Assembly (NCBI GenBank): GCA_037974965.1
Contig: JBBPFI010000001.1
Span: forward strand, 1,178,001-1,242,000
DNA length: 64,000 nt
Reading direction: 5' to 3'
Origin: Dacryopinax spathularia
Taxonomy: Eukaryota > Basidiomycota > Dacrymycetes > Dacrymycetales > Dacrymycetaceae
Below the pieces are notes generated by a model, which was given only the letters and a program-made list of their open reading frames with translations, was not told the DNA's origin and did no database searches. The position numbers and the translations under genes were made by a program. This document shows, piece after piece, positions 11,748-24,900 of the stretch. Each line of letters begins with the position of its first letter. Positions within the stretch are counted from its first letter, which is position 1.

Positions 11748-13565
11748 ATGAAGCCGTTCAGTGCACCATGGGGTGAAAGTATCCTACGAGGGAACCTGCT
11801 GCAGGCCATTGTGGTTGTCGCCTGCTCCGCCGGCTTCTACCTCTTCGGTTATGATCAAGTTCGTCACTGCCAGCACTTACGTCAAGGAACCTGATGTTAA
11901 ACTACTAACACTCTATCAGGGTATCGCGAATGCGCTCTTGTCCAATGCCGACTTCTTCATTCAGTATCCGGTCATGACCGACGCTACCAAGCAAGGCGCC
12001 ATTTTAGGATTGTGTAAGTTGTCGTATTTGATGCTGCGGCGAAGCGCTAACTCATTTCTTAGTCGTTATCGGCGCTATGGGAGGCTGCATCGCCAACTCC
12101 GCAATCGGAAATCGCCTTGGTCGACGACCTGTACTCGCCCTCGCCGCCCTTGGAACACTGCTCGGAGCTGGCCTGCAATCCGGCTCTCGCAACCTAGCGA
12201 TGTTCATCGTCTCCCGCCTGATCAACGGTTTCTTCGTCGGGGTGCTGACCTCCATCGTGCCACCGTACATGGGTGAAGTCTCGAGGACAAGCATTCGCGG
12301 TCTTTTCGTTTCGCTGGATCTTGTGCTCGGTTCCGCCGGTCTGATGACTGCTTTCTGGGTCTCGTACGGTTTCCGAAATACGCCAGGGCCGATGGGGTGG
12401 CGCATGCCTCTTGCGCTGCAGGCAATGTTGTAAGTAGATCCAGGAACCAAATTCGAAACGCAGACGCTAATAAGAAATCAGCGTCCTCATTACCATCGCG
12501 TGTATTCCATTCATCCCCGAATCACCTCGATGGCTGATGGAAGCTGGGAGGCGCGAGGACAGCTTAGCGGTGTTGACTCGTCTTCATGGCCGGGTGTACG
12601 CCGAGCAGGCAGCGGCAGAGATTGAGGAGGCCATCGCCCTCGAGCACGCCACGGCAGTCACCTCCTGGTGGGCTATCTTCCAGAAGTGAGTCCCGTTCGC
12701 CCTCCATCCAATGTCCCGTCTCTGACAAGGACACCAGCAACAAGCAGTGCTTCCGATATCGCACCATTCTTGCTGTCTCGGTGAACTCATTCCAGCAATT
12801 CACTGGTGTCAACATGGCTACCTATTACGCGGGTACGATCTTCATGACCGCGCTCGCTATGCCACCGGAGAAGGGTCTGCTCGCGCTCGGTGGGCTCGGT
12901 ATCTCCGGTCACGTCGCCTGTATCTTCGGCTGCTTCGTCATGATCGAATACTTGGGTCGTGTCAGGACGATGATGCTGGGCGCTGCCACCCAGTCTATCG
13001 CAATGTGCCTCCTGGCCGGCGGTATTGCACATATCGACATTCCAGCTGGTGGCTATGTCGGTGCTGTCGGCATCTACCTGTTCATCATGGCTTTGTATGT
13101 CACTGCAGTGATATCTCAACGGACATGTTCTAATCGCGATTCTATAGCTCTGCAACGTGGCTTCCCTGCGGCTGGCTGTACGGAGCTGAAGTCACCCCTC
13201 TTGCTATCCGATTGAAGGCAGCTGCGCTGGGCAACACCCTCCAATACGCCTTCAACTTCATGATCGTGCAAGTCACGCCAATCGGAATCACCAACATCGG
13301 GTACAAGTACTACATTCCGTTCGCGATTAGCAACGCCGTCCTCGTCCCGCTGCTCTACTTCTACTTCCCCGAGATCTCCCAGCTGTCGCTCGAGGAGATC
13401 GACGAGCTCTTCTCCGACGGCAAGGTGTACATGCGCCGCAGCCCGTACGAGAAGATCGGCCATGCTCACCTCGACCAAGCGCTCGAGGCGGCCAAGCCTG
13501 TCAACGGTACTGAGGGTAGCTTCGAGGGTGAGAAGGCGAACCATGGGGTTTACGTGGAGCATTAG
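11748..13565 (+). CDS. MFS sugar-porter family transporter
   Basis: Six exons (11748..11858, 11920..12013, 12063..12429, 12482..12685, 12738..13094, 13148..13565) give 516 aa with about twelve hydrophobic segments. Sugar-porter hallmarks are GNRLGRRPV after helix 2, PESPRWLMEAGR before the central loop, QQFTGVN in helix 7, the repeat motif EYLGRVRTM, and a C-terminal PEISQLSLEEIDELF in place of the usual PETKGLSLEEID. Typical members bring hexoses, pentoses, quinate or polyols across the plasma membrane with H+; the substrate cannot be told here. TM1 reads ACSAGFYLFGYDQG. The C-terminal tail is cytosolic and charged. Confidence 0.92.
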
Positions 13566-14213
13566 CAGAGGAGTGGCTTCGTTACGACAGCAGGGATTAT
13601 GAGCGCTCGATGTGTTGTTTACAGTCTAACGATCTAATGAATGTCTGTATATAACTTCTCTCTGGCCGTCTCGAGCCGTCTCGATCAGGTTTCGCCCAGT
13701 GGGCTGATGTAAGCGGGGCCGGCTGGCCGGCCGGCCCCCGTAGGGAGAGATTTCCACAGAATAACAGAGAAGAGAAGCAGGTTGGAATCGCTTTCACAAC
13801 GAAGTTGGTATGGTCCGCTGTTTGTGAGCTGTAGATTATGTCGAGCTTGTCGACAATATCCTCCCAGCAGTGGGCTGAGATCTTTGTAATCCAAAGCTGG
13901 ACCGTTGCTGCCCAATGAGGAAGATTGTATTCCCGCATGTGTCATTGTGAGCGTCGATTATGTACTTGCGGGGATCAGCGGTAAAACGGGAGCAATACGG
14001 TCATTTTGTGTGCGTGGTCGGCGGTCCCTTTCACAGCGACCGCCCGGCGCCGAGCGTTGCGAAATAGATAGAAGCCCTCAGCGTCGGTTTACTCCTTCCT
14101 CCCTTCCGCTCTCGTCCGTCCAATCAACGCCCAACACCCGCTGGTCAACAGAATCCAGCTCTAGAGCGCTATATATCCTCTCTTTCTCTTTTTCATTTCA
14201 ACGTCGGTGCAAA
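13566..14213. other. Intergenic before cytochrome b5
   Basis: 3' flank of the sugar porter and promoter of cytochrome b5. A pyrimidine-rich tract with many CT/TC steps lies just upstream of 14214, as is common in fungal promoters. No gene seen. Confidence 0.55.
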
Positions 14214-14882
14214 ATGTCAGAAAACGCGATCACCGCTGAGGACCTCTATGCCCACGGCGACAAGGAGAGCCTTTGGCTCCTCATTCACGGCAAGGGTATG
14301 TGATGCTGCATATGCCGAAGAGCGTCTCGAACTCACGCGATGCTCAGTCTACGATGTCACCAAGTTCCTGGACGAGGTCCGTTTTCTCATCGAGGAGTAG
14401 GAGATAGTGGAGTCTGATGGTCAAAACAGCATCCGGGCGGTGACGAGGTCATTCTGGCCGAGAAAGGTACGTGAACAACGCAAAAAGCAACTAGGAGACA
14501 CAACTAAAATCATCTGTAGGCACGGACGCTACCGAGGCATTCGAAGATGTCGGACACTCTGACGAAGCTCGCGAGCTGATGAAGGGCATGTACATCGGCG
14601 ACTTCGCTGGGGTACGTACTTGTCCCGATCCCGATCGAGATTACGCTCATCGTTCGCCGTAGGATCCCAAGTACCTGGCTGGCAAGGCCGCTGAGGGTGC
14701 AAAGAAGGCAGCGCAGACGGTGGTCAACAAGGCGCCGCAAACTAGGTGCGCTATTTCTGCCTATCCCTCTTTTTTTTTTTCATCGACTGATCTGATCCAA
14801 CAGCGTCATCTCTTACGTCCTCCCTCTTGCATTCCTCGGTGCCTACCTCGCCTACCGGTACTACTACACCGGCTCGGCATGA
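14214..14882 (+). CDS. CYB5: Tail-anchored cytochrome b5
   Basis: Six exons (14214..14295, 14348..14376, 14430..14466, 14520..14611, 14663..14745, 14804..14882) sum to 133 aa. The haem-binding core shows VYDVTKFLDEHPGGDEVI (first axial His in HPGG) and DVGHSDEA (second axial His). A single hydrophobic helix near the C-terminus (VISYVLPLAFLGAYLAY) with a short basic/aromatic tail indicates an ER tail anchor. Cytochrome b5 hands electrons to fatty-acid desaturases, sterol enzymes and some P450s. Two exons are very short (29 and 37 nt). Size and architecture match the family. Confidence 0.96.
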
Positions 14883-15409
14883 GCCTCCCCACCGCTGCAA
14901 TAATATACGTTTTTGCATCTCAAATATCTGCTCGTTGCTCGTTTTGGTCTTTGCTCGTTTGCGATCCCCCCCTACCTGCCAAATCCTTCACTTCTCCTGT
15001 TCTAGATACGCGCCTGGGTGCTGCCTGACGGCAGGAGCGCAGGGAACTATGCGCAGTTATCTGCTTGACCAGTGAATCTTATCCAGCCGCCAGCTGCTAT
15101 TGGAACCCCGCAGACTCGCCTTTACACGCCGGCGGAATCACGTAGGGGTCGCCACGTAGTCGGTTCGCTGGCACAGAAACACGTTTGAGATTCGGCGTAA
15201 GGCCGTGATTAGATCGGAAGCGAGGGCTATCTTTCCCATGTTGACAGGATCGTTCCTGCCCTGACCATACGATTTCCAACCACGGCTCTGAGAAGCAAAC
15301 AGATAAGACGAGATCATCATCAAATTGCCTTTTTGGGTACATTATGCGCCCGAGGGCCTGGCTCAACGTGCGTGTTGAACGCTACGCTACAAAGTCCCAA
15401 GGATATTCC
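14883..15409. other. Convergent spacer between cytochrome b5 and tannase 1
   Basis: 3' flanks of two convergent genes. No gene or clear repeat seen. Confidence 0.55.
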
Positions 15410-17387
15410 TCATGCGCAGTAGAAACTGCCCGCATTGTTGGTGTCCCCATACCCGTTGTACACAATCTCCAGCGGGTACTTGCAGAGCGGGCGGGTCATC
15501 TGCACTCCCTGGCTGGCATTGTTGTTCACGTACTTCGTGGCGATGAAGTAGTCTGGCGCTTGACCCTGCTCGACCCAGGCAATCGCCGCCCGAAGAACGT
15601 CATGTTGCGCGTCTGGCTGCAGAGGCGGCATACCCGACGCGCTTTGGCCCTCACCGCCGAATCCATTCGGTCCATCTCCTCCGGCGCAGTGCCACATGCC
15701 CGGAACGGTGAACAGTCGGTAATAGTCGTCCACGTTCAGGTTCGTGTTGAGGTTCATGAACTCCGACATCTGCCCATAGTAATAGAGCGAGTTCCCAGGG
15801 GAGATGATCTGGTCCTCCCAGCCGACGTAGTGGATGATCTTCCCATTATGGGGCGAGTTCACGAATGGCCGGATATCTGGGTTTACCGCGTCCATCCGGT
15901 AGGTGTCGATCTCGTCTGCGAGCTGGATGGTGCTGTAGTTCAGCGTATAGAAATCCCAGTTCGAGTCACTGAATAGCTCCTCGTGAGTCACGTTACATGC
16001 GTGGGCAAGGTCGACTTACTTCAGTGCCATATACATGTAGTAATCGGGACTGAGGGGCACGAGCTCGGGACCAAGACTTGTCGAGTACGCGAGCTCTCCG
16101 CCAGGCTCGAGTCGTCCGAAAATGTCTGAGCCATGTAATCAGCCTTCGCTCACTTCCCACTCGACGGCACGTACATGTCTGATTCGTTTCGTAGTAGTCT
16201 GCATACATGTGCTGCAACGCCCAGATCTGGCCTGAGCTAAGGCAGGTACTTGTGTTCTGGCCAGGGCGGCAAGCGATAGCCTCAGGTCGGAAGCTGCCAT
16301 GCTGTTTAGCTTTTCTCGCGCATACAATCGATACACACAACGACGCACAAACATCTCCTTGGGTCGTTGATGAGTCCGTCAACCACACCATCCAGTCCAT
16401 CACACTGATTGAGCACTTCTTGGTGGATGACGGTCCACGTCTCGGGGGAGATCCACGTAGGACCGTTAGCCGGTAAGACATATAGGTTGACGTGGATCGA
16501 CCATGCTGCGAGGTGGGTGCTATGGAATGGGTGAGCTAGAGGAGACTGATGATTCAGGCAAGGAGCGCATACATCCAGTTCGCGGGTGAACCGACCACAA
16601 CACCGTCGAAGTCCTCTGGATAGCGTTGTACCTCCATCAACCTGTGTTTTGCCAGGTCAACTGTCGGCAGCAGCTCATCAAGCCCGCATCACGCACCCCT
16701 GCCTGCCTCCTGTCGAACAGCCCAACCAATAGCTTTTGAAGCCAGACGAGCCATAGTAGCTCGTCACGATCTCCTTGGCGACCACAACACTCGTATGCAC
16801 CGATAGGTACGCATAGTCGACAATCGCTCCGGGATTGTTCAGCGCCCAGCTGCCGTCGACCACAGCGGAAGTATGCCCGCCGTCCGTGGACATGCTGGCG
16901 TGTCCATTCACGATGCCAGAATAGGCGAGGTCGGAATAGACCACTATCGTGCTCTGCGTCAGCTAGCTGCATATGACGCGAAGGGGGAGGGACGTACCAC
17001 CACCGCTCCATCCGCCGTTCCCCACCGCTAAGAACCGTCCGTCCCATGCATCAGGCAGCCAAACCTCGGTGTTTGTCGCGTTTCTCGTGCCGGTGTTCAC
17101 GATGAGCTGAACACCTGTGTCCTCGATCAGCGTTCTCGTTCTCCAGAATGCTGGAAGCAGAAAAGCGTACGGCAGAATGCGGGAAGAGAACTAGACAGAA
17201 CCGCTCCGCCCGAGCTGGACACGTTGACCAGGGCGCCTGCCGGGTAGTATGTCGAGGCTAGCAGTGTGGCGCTGTTCCCGACCGACGAGGGAAGGGAGAA
17301 AGCCGAACATTCGGCCTGCCATGCAGCTGTCGAGCCGGCGAGAAGGAGACCTGCGATGGCGAAAAGACTGGGGCGAACGATGCGCAT
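15410..17387 (-). CDS. Secreted tannase/feruloyl esterase, copy 1
   Basis: Member of the tannase and feruloyl esterase family, which hydrolyses galloyl or feruloyl esters in plant tannins and cell walls. Multi-exon minus-strand gene with about eight introns; outer limits are given. The N-terminus (MRIVRPSLFAIAGLLLAG then STAAW) is a signal peptide, so the enzyme is likely secreted. Conserved segments follow: VQLIVNTGTRNATNTEVWLPD, GNGGWSGG, the nucleophile elbow SYWLGCSTGGRQG (Ser in GCSTGG), YPEDFDGVVVGSPANW, FRPEAIACRPG, and near the end HYVGWEDQIISP and the catalytic-His region GMWHCAGGDGPNGFG. The Cys next to the nucleophile fits the CS-D-HC disulphide arrangement of the family. A paralogue lies just beyond it in the same orientation. 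Confidence 0.88.
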
Positions 17388-18098
17388 CTTTCCTTGCTCT
17401 GCCAAACAGCGGAGCGGTCAATGGCGCCTACATCGTGGGAAACCAGCGACGTTGATGCCTATATACCCTCCTGATGGGGAATAGGAATTTCGTTCATGAC
17501 CGGCTGCGGGAGAGCATGTATGCAGCGAGTTCGGGACGTCAGTTGAGCTCGTGAAGGAACGCGTCGAGGCTGAATGGCTCGCCCGGCGTCAGGTCACAAG
17601 GCGTCCATTGCCGTCACCGACATTTCGAGTGAAGGAGGCCCCATTTGCCTGTAAGACGGCAGCGAGATTTCAGCGAATCTCAAGCGATTGACATATTGGG
17701 CTGAGTTACGACCATGAAAAGAAGGTTGAGCTCAGTTCAGTTGTGAGGCAGACGACGTCAGATGTCCCTATCCGGATGAATGCTTTGCACGGACGCCGAC
17801 GAGGTCATGGCGCTGTGTCGTTCGTTTCTCCTGCTGCTGACCTCGGAGTAAGCCGTGTTTGATCAGCCGAATGCGGTTTCGATGAAAGGGGGGGCTGAAG
17901 ATGGGAAAAGGTCTCCAGGTTCCCGCCTTTCCAAACCGAAGGTCACTTTTACCGCGTTCTTCTCTTCATCATCGAACTTGCCCTCCATGGTCTGAGAACG
18001 CGGGAAATCTTTTGATAACCCCTTTTAGTAAGTATCCTTCCCGAGGGGCCTAGACAGGCCCGAAGGTCTGTACACTACAAAGTCCCAATGTCATATTT
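17388..18098. other. Spacer between tandem esterase genes
   Basis: Promoter of esterase copy 1 and 3' flank of copy 2. No gene seen. It contains a short G-run and no obvious repeat shared with the region upstream of copy 2. Confidence 0.5.
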
Positions 18099-20073
18099 TC
18101 AGGCGCAATAGAAGCTGCCAGCATTGTTCGTATCCCCGTACCCATTATACACGATCTCCAGCGGGAACTTGCACAGCGGGCGGGTCATCTGCACCCCCTG
18201 ACTGGCATTATTGTTCACATACTTGGTAGCGATGAAATAGTCGGGCGCTTGACCCTGCTCGACCCAGGCGATAGCGGCTCGCAGGACATCATGTTGCGCA
18301 TCTGGCTGGAGAGGCGGTTGCCCCGCTGCGGTCTGGCCTTCGCCGCCGAAGCCGTTCGGCCCGTCTCCGCCGGCACAGTGCGTCATCCCCGGCGCTGTGA
18401 ACAGCCGATAGTAGTCGTCCACGTTGATGTTCGTGTTGAGGTTCATGAACGCCGCCATTTGCTCGTAGTAGTAGAGCGAGTTGTGCGGCGAGATGAGCTG
18501 GTCTGCCCAGCCGACGTAGTGGATCACCTTCCCGTTGTGGGGGGAGGAGACGAAGGACCGGATGTCGGGGTTGACGGCGTCCATCCGGTAGGTGTCGATC
18601 TCGTCCGCAAGCTGGATTGTGCTGTAGTTGAGCGTGCGGTAGTCCCAGTTGGAGTCGCTATATGCACGATGAGACTATGATCTGGAAGCATCCGAAGAGT
18701 ACCCACTTCAAGACCATATCCTTGAAATAATCCGTATTGATCTCCACCGGCGTAGGGCCAAGCAGACCCGTCTCATACGCCAGCTCCCCACCAGGCTCGA
18801 GCCGTCCGAAGATATCTGCTCCACAGGTGAGATCCCATGGATCGGGCAAGCTATATGCACATACAAGTCTGGTTCGTCTCGTAGAAATCCGCATACAGAT
18901 GCCTCACAGCCTCGATCTGCCCCGCACTCAAGCAAGTGCTCGCGTTCTGTCCCGGCCTACACGCAATTGCCTCAGGCCGGAAGCTGCTGCACGTCAGCCC
19001 TTGCGTAACACAAAGGAAAAGGGATAGGCTAAGACGTACAAACACCGCCTTGGGTCGTTGATCAGCCCGTCGACTACGCCGTCTAGCCCATCGCATTGGT
19101 TGAGGACTTCTTGGTGGATGAGCGCCCACGTGGCTGCGGAGATCCACGATGGGCCATTGGCGGGCGAGACAAGGAGGTTGACGTGGATCGACCAGGCTTG
19201 GAGGTGCGAGCTACATCCGATGTCAGCGAGTCCCAGGTTAGAGAGAAGGGAGAAGACGTACATCCAGTTTGCAGGAGAACCGACAACAACACCATCGAAG
19301 TCTTCTGGATAGCGTTGCACCGACATCAAGCTGGGATATTGTCAACATTCCAGTCCGTTCAGTCGAGGTTACCACAACGCACCCCTGTCTCCCACCCGTC
19401 GAGCACCCCAACCAATAACTCTTAAACCCCTGCCCCGCGCCATAATAGCTCCCCACAATCGCCTTCGCCACCACCACACTCGTATGCACCGACAAGTACG
19501 CATAGTCAATTATCGCCTCTGGGTTATTGAGCGCCCAAGTCCCGTCCAGCGAGGAGGACGTATGTCCGCCGTCGGTCGACATGCTCGCATGGCCGTTTAT
19601 GAGCCCGGAGTAGGCGAGGTCGCTGTATACCACTGATGTATGTCGACGTCAATTGCTGCTGGCTAGAGGGGAAGGGAATCAACGCACCACCACCACTCCA
19701 GCCGCCGTTGCCTACTGCGAGGAACCGGCCATCCCAGGCATCAGGTAGCCATACTTCGGTGTTGGTCGCGTTTCTTGATCCAGTATTGACGATCAGCTGT
19801 ACGCCTGCCCTGTTATCAGCCCCCCTTCCGCAATGATGGAGAAGGAAAGGACGTACGACAGAAAGCCGGCAGCGAAGTCGACAGAACCGCCCCTCCAGAG
19901 CTGGACGCGTTGACCAGTGCGCCGGCAGGGTAGTACGTCGCCGCCAGGAGCGTCGCACTATTCCCGACCGACGAAGGGAGCGAGAAGGAGGAGCACTGTT
20001 CCTGCCACGCCGCAGCCGACCTAGCGAACAGCAGCCCACCCACAGCAACGACAAGAGAGCGGAGGGAGCGCAT
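18099..20073 (-). CDS. Secreted tannase/feruloyl esterase, copy 2
   Basis: Tandem paralogue of the esterase at 15410..17387, with the same orientation and apparently the same intron layout; outer limits are given. The signal peptide is MRSLRSLVVAVGGLLFARSA, and mature features match copy 1: SLPSSVGNSATLLA, VQLIVNTGSRNATNTEVW, the elbow SYWLGCSTGGRQG, FDGVVVGSPANWM, HYVGWADQLISP and GMTHCAGGDGPNGFG. In the last 93 residues I count four differences from copy 1 (Ser/Thr, Ser/Ala, Met/Gln, Tyr/Phe), so the duplication is recent or the 3' half is being homogenised. N-terminal halves differ more. Divergence in the substrate-facing lid is possible but cannot be judged here. Confidence 0.88.
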
Positions 20074-21975
20074 CCTATCCGAGTCCCAGTCCAGTACCGT
20101 AGCCCAGTACGTGGGAAGGACAGCCAGCATCAGCAGCCCCAGACTATATACCCATACGTTCTCCAGGAATTTCATACAGCACAGCACTCCCGAAGAGGGG
20201 GAACCCGGCGGGAAGAGGCAGCCAGCCGAACGTGTAGCCTAAACGCAGGATTGCTGGAGAAGGAGGGAAGTCACAAGGTGTTCATGCTGTCACTGGCTGG
20301 GTTCTGTGCCGATGTGTACCCGGCGGCGGGTTGAGGCGGCATGCGCGGCCGGTTGAACGATGTTCGCCGTTTTAAGGGCAGATGACTTGTCGGTTTGTTA
20401 CCCCAGATGTTGGATGACAGACATGGATGAATGGGCAGCGTTAGTCCGGTGTTCCTCAGGCTGTACTGTTGCGTAGCCAGCAGTTTGTCGTGGATGGAGG
20501 GTAGGACGTCAGATGTACCCTAGGCGGGTGAACATTTCGTCCGAACATGCGGGGAAGCCTGGAGTCTATTTGGCATCGGGCGGGGTTGTAAGGTGAGGTC
20601 GGATTTGGCCAGGCTCAGTACGAGAGATGGGTAGGGTGGGATGGAGGCGTCATTGAGGGCTGGGACACGGGGTTAGTCGAGTAGGTCTGATGATGCACAT
20701 GCGAGAAGGGTTCATCAGCCATTTGGTTCAGGTCCGGTGCGGCATGAGCGAGCAACAACTGGCGTAGCAGCCATATTTTGCCTGTTGTCCCTTATCCCTT
20801 GTCGAGCTCGCAGACAAAGAACAATCGCACGGCCACCGAACGCATTCATCTATGATAGGTCTGTATGATGAGACGCTCGTGATGCCGCATGACGATATCT
20901 CCGACGCCGACATGCGATTGAAGCAGGGCCCTTGACGACGGGGAAGATTGCTGACATGGACGGTATCGGGGTTCTAGCTCTCTTTACTACAGAAGGTCTG
21001 AGTGGTTACGGAAGGGTACTGTGGAAGGGTTGGTTCGGATTGCACAAGGTACAGACGTTGGACAGGGAAGAGCGGAGAAATTGAGCGATTGCTGAGATTT
21101 TGACTGATTTTGAACGAACAACAACTCCGCTTGTAAAGTGATGAACCTTCTGCGCGATGTGCAAAACCGACGACGGGGAAGACCCTACGACGGCGGAATG
21201 CAATCAACCGAACCCACCCAATCACAGCGTTTGCAGCAAAGGTCAAAAAAGGCCCATTCAGGGGTAACGCGTGAACCCTGTGGAGCCCGTCCCATCGCGT
21301 CCCGCGCGCCCTGAGCACAGACAGGAGCGACACGCTTCTATTTGCTCCCATTTTTTTCTGCTTGCCCTTGGGTGAGAGTGGAAAAGACAGGAATTCCGCC
21401 GTCGGGATGGGCAAGGGCGGTGAGACGGGGGTTGAGGGGAGAGCCGGCGGTGAGGATGATGGTAGCATAGCAAGGCTGTCGTAAAATCAATAATTGATGG
21501 ATAGCCCTTCATCAGTGCATAGCAGTGCGGTATGAGGTTGCACCAAAAGTACTAGTATGGTCAACGGTATTCAGGAGAGTGCGGCAGCAGATAGGCGTAA
21601 CCGTTTGCGCGACGGAAAGAGAGAGAGCACAGAGCACAGAGCACAGAGCGATTCATTGATTGATTCTTATTCTTCCATTTCCCTCATTCTCCATTCCTCC
21701 TCACAGCTCCCGTATCTCTCCTCTCCCCTCGCTCTTCTCCCGGCTCGTCTGGGGTGAAGATCACCACACGGCAGGGCCACCCTTTCCCGCTTCTCTTGTT
21801 CACTCGCTCACCGTGCTTCCCGACGTTCCACTTTTCCACTGAACTGGCCTGGCACACCCTTTGCATTACATACCTCTTGGCTCCTGACGACCGCGATCGA
21901 CTCGCAACGTGTAACGACCTCCTCGTCCACTATCTCGCATCCTCGATCCTCGTCGACCTTCCTTGAAGGATAGTC
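20074..21975. other. Gene-poor spacer with pyrimidine-rich promoter
   Basis: About 1.9 kb without a recognisable gene. The right end (roughly 21650-21960) is very CT-rich, typical of a long fungal 5' UTR/core promoter ahead of the gene starting at 21976. A short GAGCACA direct repeat occurs near 21627-21648. Open frames on the minus strand show no domain. Confidence 0.5.
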
Positions 21976-24900
21976 ATGGCGTACCCAAATGGCTACGAGG
22001 ACGGTAAGCGGTCGTTCCTCTCTCCTCCCTCTCCCATGGTGCGGCCTATCATCATGAACCCCGCTGACTCGTCCTTCCCCTTCGCGTCGACAGCCCCGAC
22101 CTACCTCTCAGGCCATATGGCCGACGTCGTCCTCTCCGAGTTCCGTCCAACCCGCATAAAGCCCGACGCCCTCCGCTGCGTCAACGTCCTCCTCGACGAG
22201 CTCCTCTGGTCAATCATCAAGTCCGCCCGGAGCGTCAACACCGAGCGCCTGAAGAGTGATGGTGTCCTCCGGGTCATCCCTGCTTCACTGGGCAAGGAGG
22301 CGATACTGGAGGCGGAGATGGAGTTGAGGGAGTACTGGAAGACGAGCGGGGAGAGCAGGGACGCGTTTAGGGATATGAAGGAGAGCCCGCAGACGTTTCC
22401 CGTTGCGCAGGTGTTTGATGTGCGTCGGTTCCCGATCATCCTCCATCAAACATGAGCTGACCTTAGAACAGGTACTCCGCCTAAAATGCGAGGCCAACTC
22501 GTCACTTGGACAGGCGGAAGAGGAGGACAATATTACTGTCGAGAAGGCAGAACAGCGGCTGTACCAGACAAAGGATGCGCCGCCTATCGAGGCCTTCGCC
22601 CCTGCGTCCCTCTACCTTACCGCCATTCTGGAGCATATCTGCGGGTGCGTGCGCGTTCCCTCATATAGATGGCTCTAGACTCACAGCAAGGCAGGCATAT
22701 CATGTCATGCGTCAGTAGGGTCGTAGCCCGCGACAGCAGCAAGACCTCTGCCAGCATCTCGGACCTCTATGCCGCACTATGCGAGGACCAGGCTCTCTAC
22801 AGCACGGTCAAAGGGATGAATGGTGCGCCCTCCTCTGCTAGTCGTACGATGCAATCGAATACTAACTTGATCGTAGCCTTCAATAACATCGAGACGCAAC
22901 ATCGATCAACACGCGTGCAGCGCAAGGGCTCCCTGACCGGCTCGCTTGTTTCAGCTCGGTCGCGCGCCGCCGCTGCCTCCCCTCGTCCGGGATATGAGCC
23001 AGCCTCTGGTAGCCCGACGACTGCGTCGCATCGCACGTCCGGCGACTCTTCAGGGCATAGCAATAACATGCCTGTTTTGCAGACACAGTTTCCTCCCGCA
23101 CCGTCTCCAGTCCGCTCGCCAAGCGATAGGAAGAAAGTACCCGCGCTCTACCCGCAGATCGTCTCTAGCAGCGTGTCTGCCCCGAATGGCCGCACCAGCC
23201 ATTCTCAAGAACACGGCTACTCGCAGCCGCAATACCAGCAACAACAGTCCTCCCCCCACAAACGGTCCAACTCCGGCCTCAGCGACCACGGCCAGCGGAA
23301 CATGGCCCACTCATACCAAAATGATCCCAATCTGACCTCCGTGGATGACGGCGAGGTACGTTTACCCTTCCTTCTCCCCATCTTTCCCATGCATGCCGCC
23401 TTGCCGCCCCATATCCAGCAAGGCGGGCATTTGATTCCGAACTTCGTTTCTGATGGCAATGTTACAGGGATCCGAATTTGAGGAACTGATGCGCACTGGG
23501 TCGACGATGAAAGTCTCCCTTACGCCTGATCGGCTGCGCACTTTCGAGGTATGTGCTGTCTTCCTTCCTCCAACCACCACCACCACCTGTCCTCGCCTGT
23601 GTCGGTGTCAAAGCCAGTGCTAACCGCGCATATATCTAGGTTTTTGCAAAAGATCGCAACCAGCGAGCAGCAAATAAAGCAGCTACGTCGTCGCATTCCC
23701 TCGCAGCGCAGTACGGACTCGAGACTGGGCCTTTCCCCGCTCCGCCGGCATCAGGTCTGGCACCATCAATGACGAGCACCACGCTCTCAAGTTCCTACAA
23801 CGGCGGCCGGCCCGGTTCACGCCCCTCCACCGCTGGCCGCTCAGCCTCGCCAGCAAACGACGGATATATGACAGACAGCGCCGTCGGTGGTCGGAGGCCC
23901 AATTCCCGCCAGACGAGCCGGGTCAGGCTGGAGGCGATCCCGCAGCTGCCGAGTCAGAGGAGCGTACAGGCTTTGCAGCTGGACGAGTATGGAGGACGGT
24001 TGACCCCTCCAAGCTCTTGGGGCGTGTCTGCTCCGTCTCAGCCTGTGGCGGCTCAGCCTCCTAGGCCGAGGACGGTGGAGAGGAGCGTGCCTCCTCGTCA
24101 GCCCCGTGAGTCTCGTTACCCTATTTGGCAAAGCGCAGGAGCTGACCCTGAGCACAGCATTTGAAGGTATGCAGAGGAAACAGCCCTCGTACGGCCCTAC
24201 AAACATCGCACCTCTGTACGAAGAAGACTTCGCCGACTTTGCCGACGAGCGGTCCAAGCCCAAGCCCCGTTCTGTGCCAGCAGCAGCAGGCCCGCGCGAG
24301 CCTCGCGTGTCCCAATCCGCACGCGATCTTATCGCTTTCCTCGACGAAGGTCCGCCTGAAGAGCCCTCCCACCTCTCCCGCTCGACTAGCACCGCTACCG
24401 GCCTGGATGGGCCGAATGCGCTCAAGAAATCCGCTAGTCGGGGATTCATGAACTCCCTCAAGGGCTTCGCAAGGGGCAACGACCGTACAGCGCGCGACAG
24501 GAGCGGGAGCACGACAGACGAGCACGGCTCCCTCCGCGGACTAGTGCGCAGGCAGAAATCGAGCCATGCACTCGCTTCTATGAACACCACCACCGTCAAC
24601 ATCCCGCCTCCTTCGCCGGTCAAGCCTGTTCCGCCTCGTATCGCGCTCGATTCGAAGGACTCCATCCCTGGTATTGGCTCGCGGTATAGGGACGGAAGTC
24701 TGACGAACAGTCAGCGGCCGACGCAGGCGGCGTTGCAGAGAGATTTGCCGGCGCAGGATACGACGCAGCAGCAGCAGCATGCGGTCGCTCTTCCTACCCC
24801 GCCCGCATCACACGAATCGCCGCCTATGCGCAACTATCCTGGTCCGCAGCCGACTGCGAGCCCTACTCCGAACCGCGCTGCCCCTCAGGCACGCAGGATC

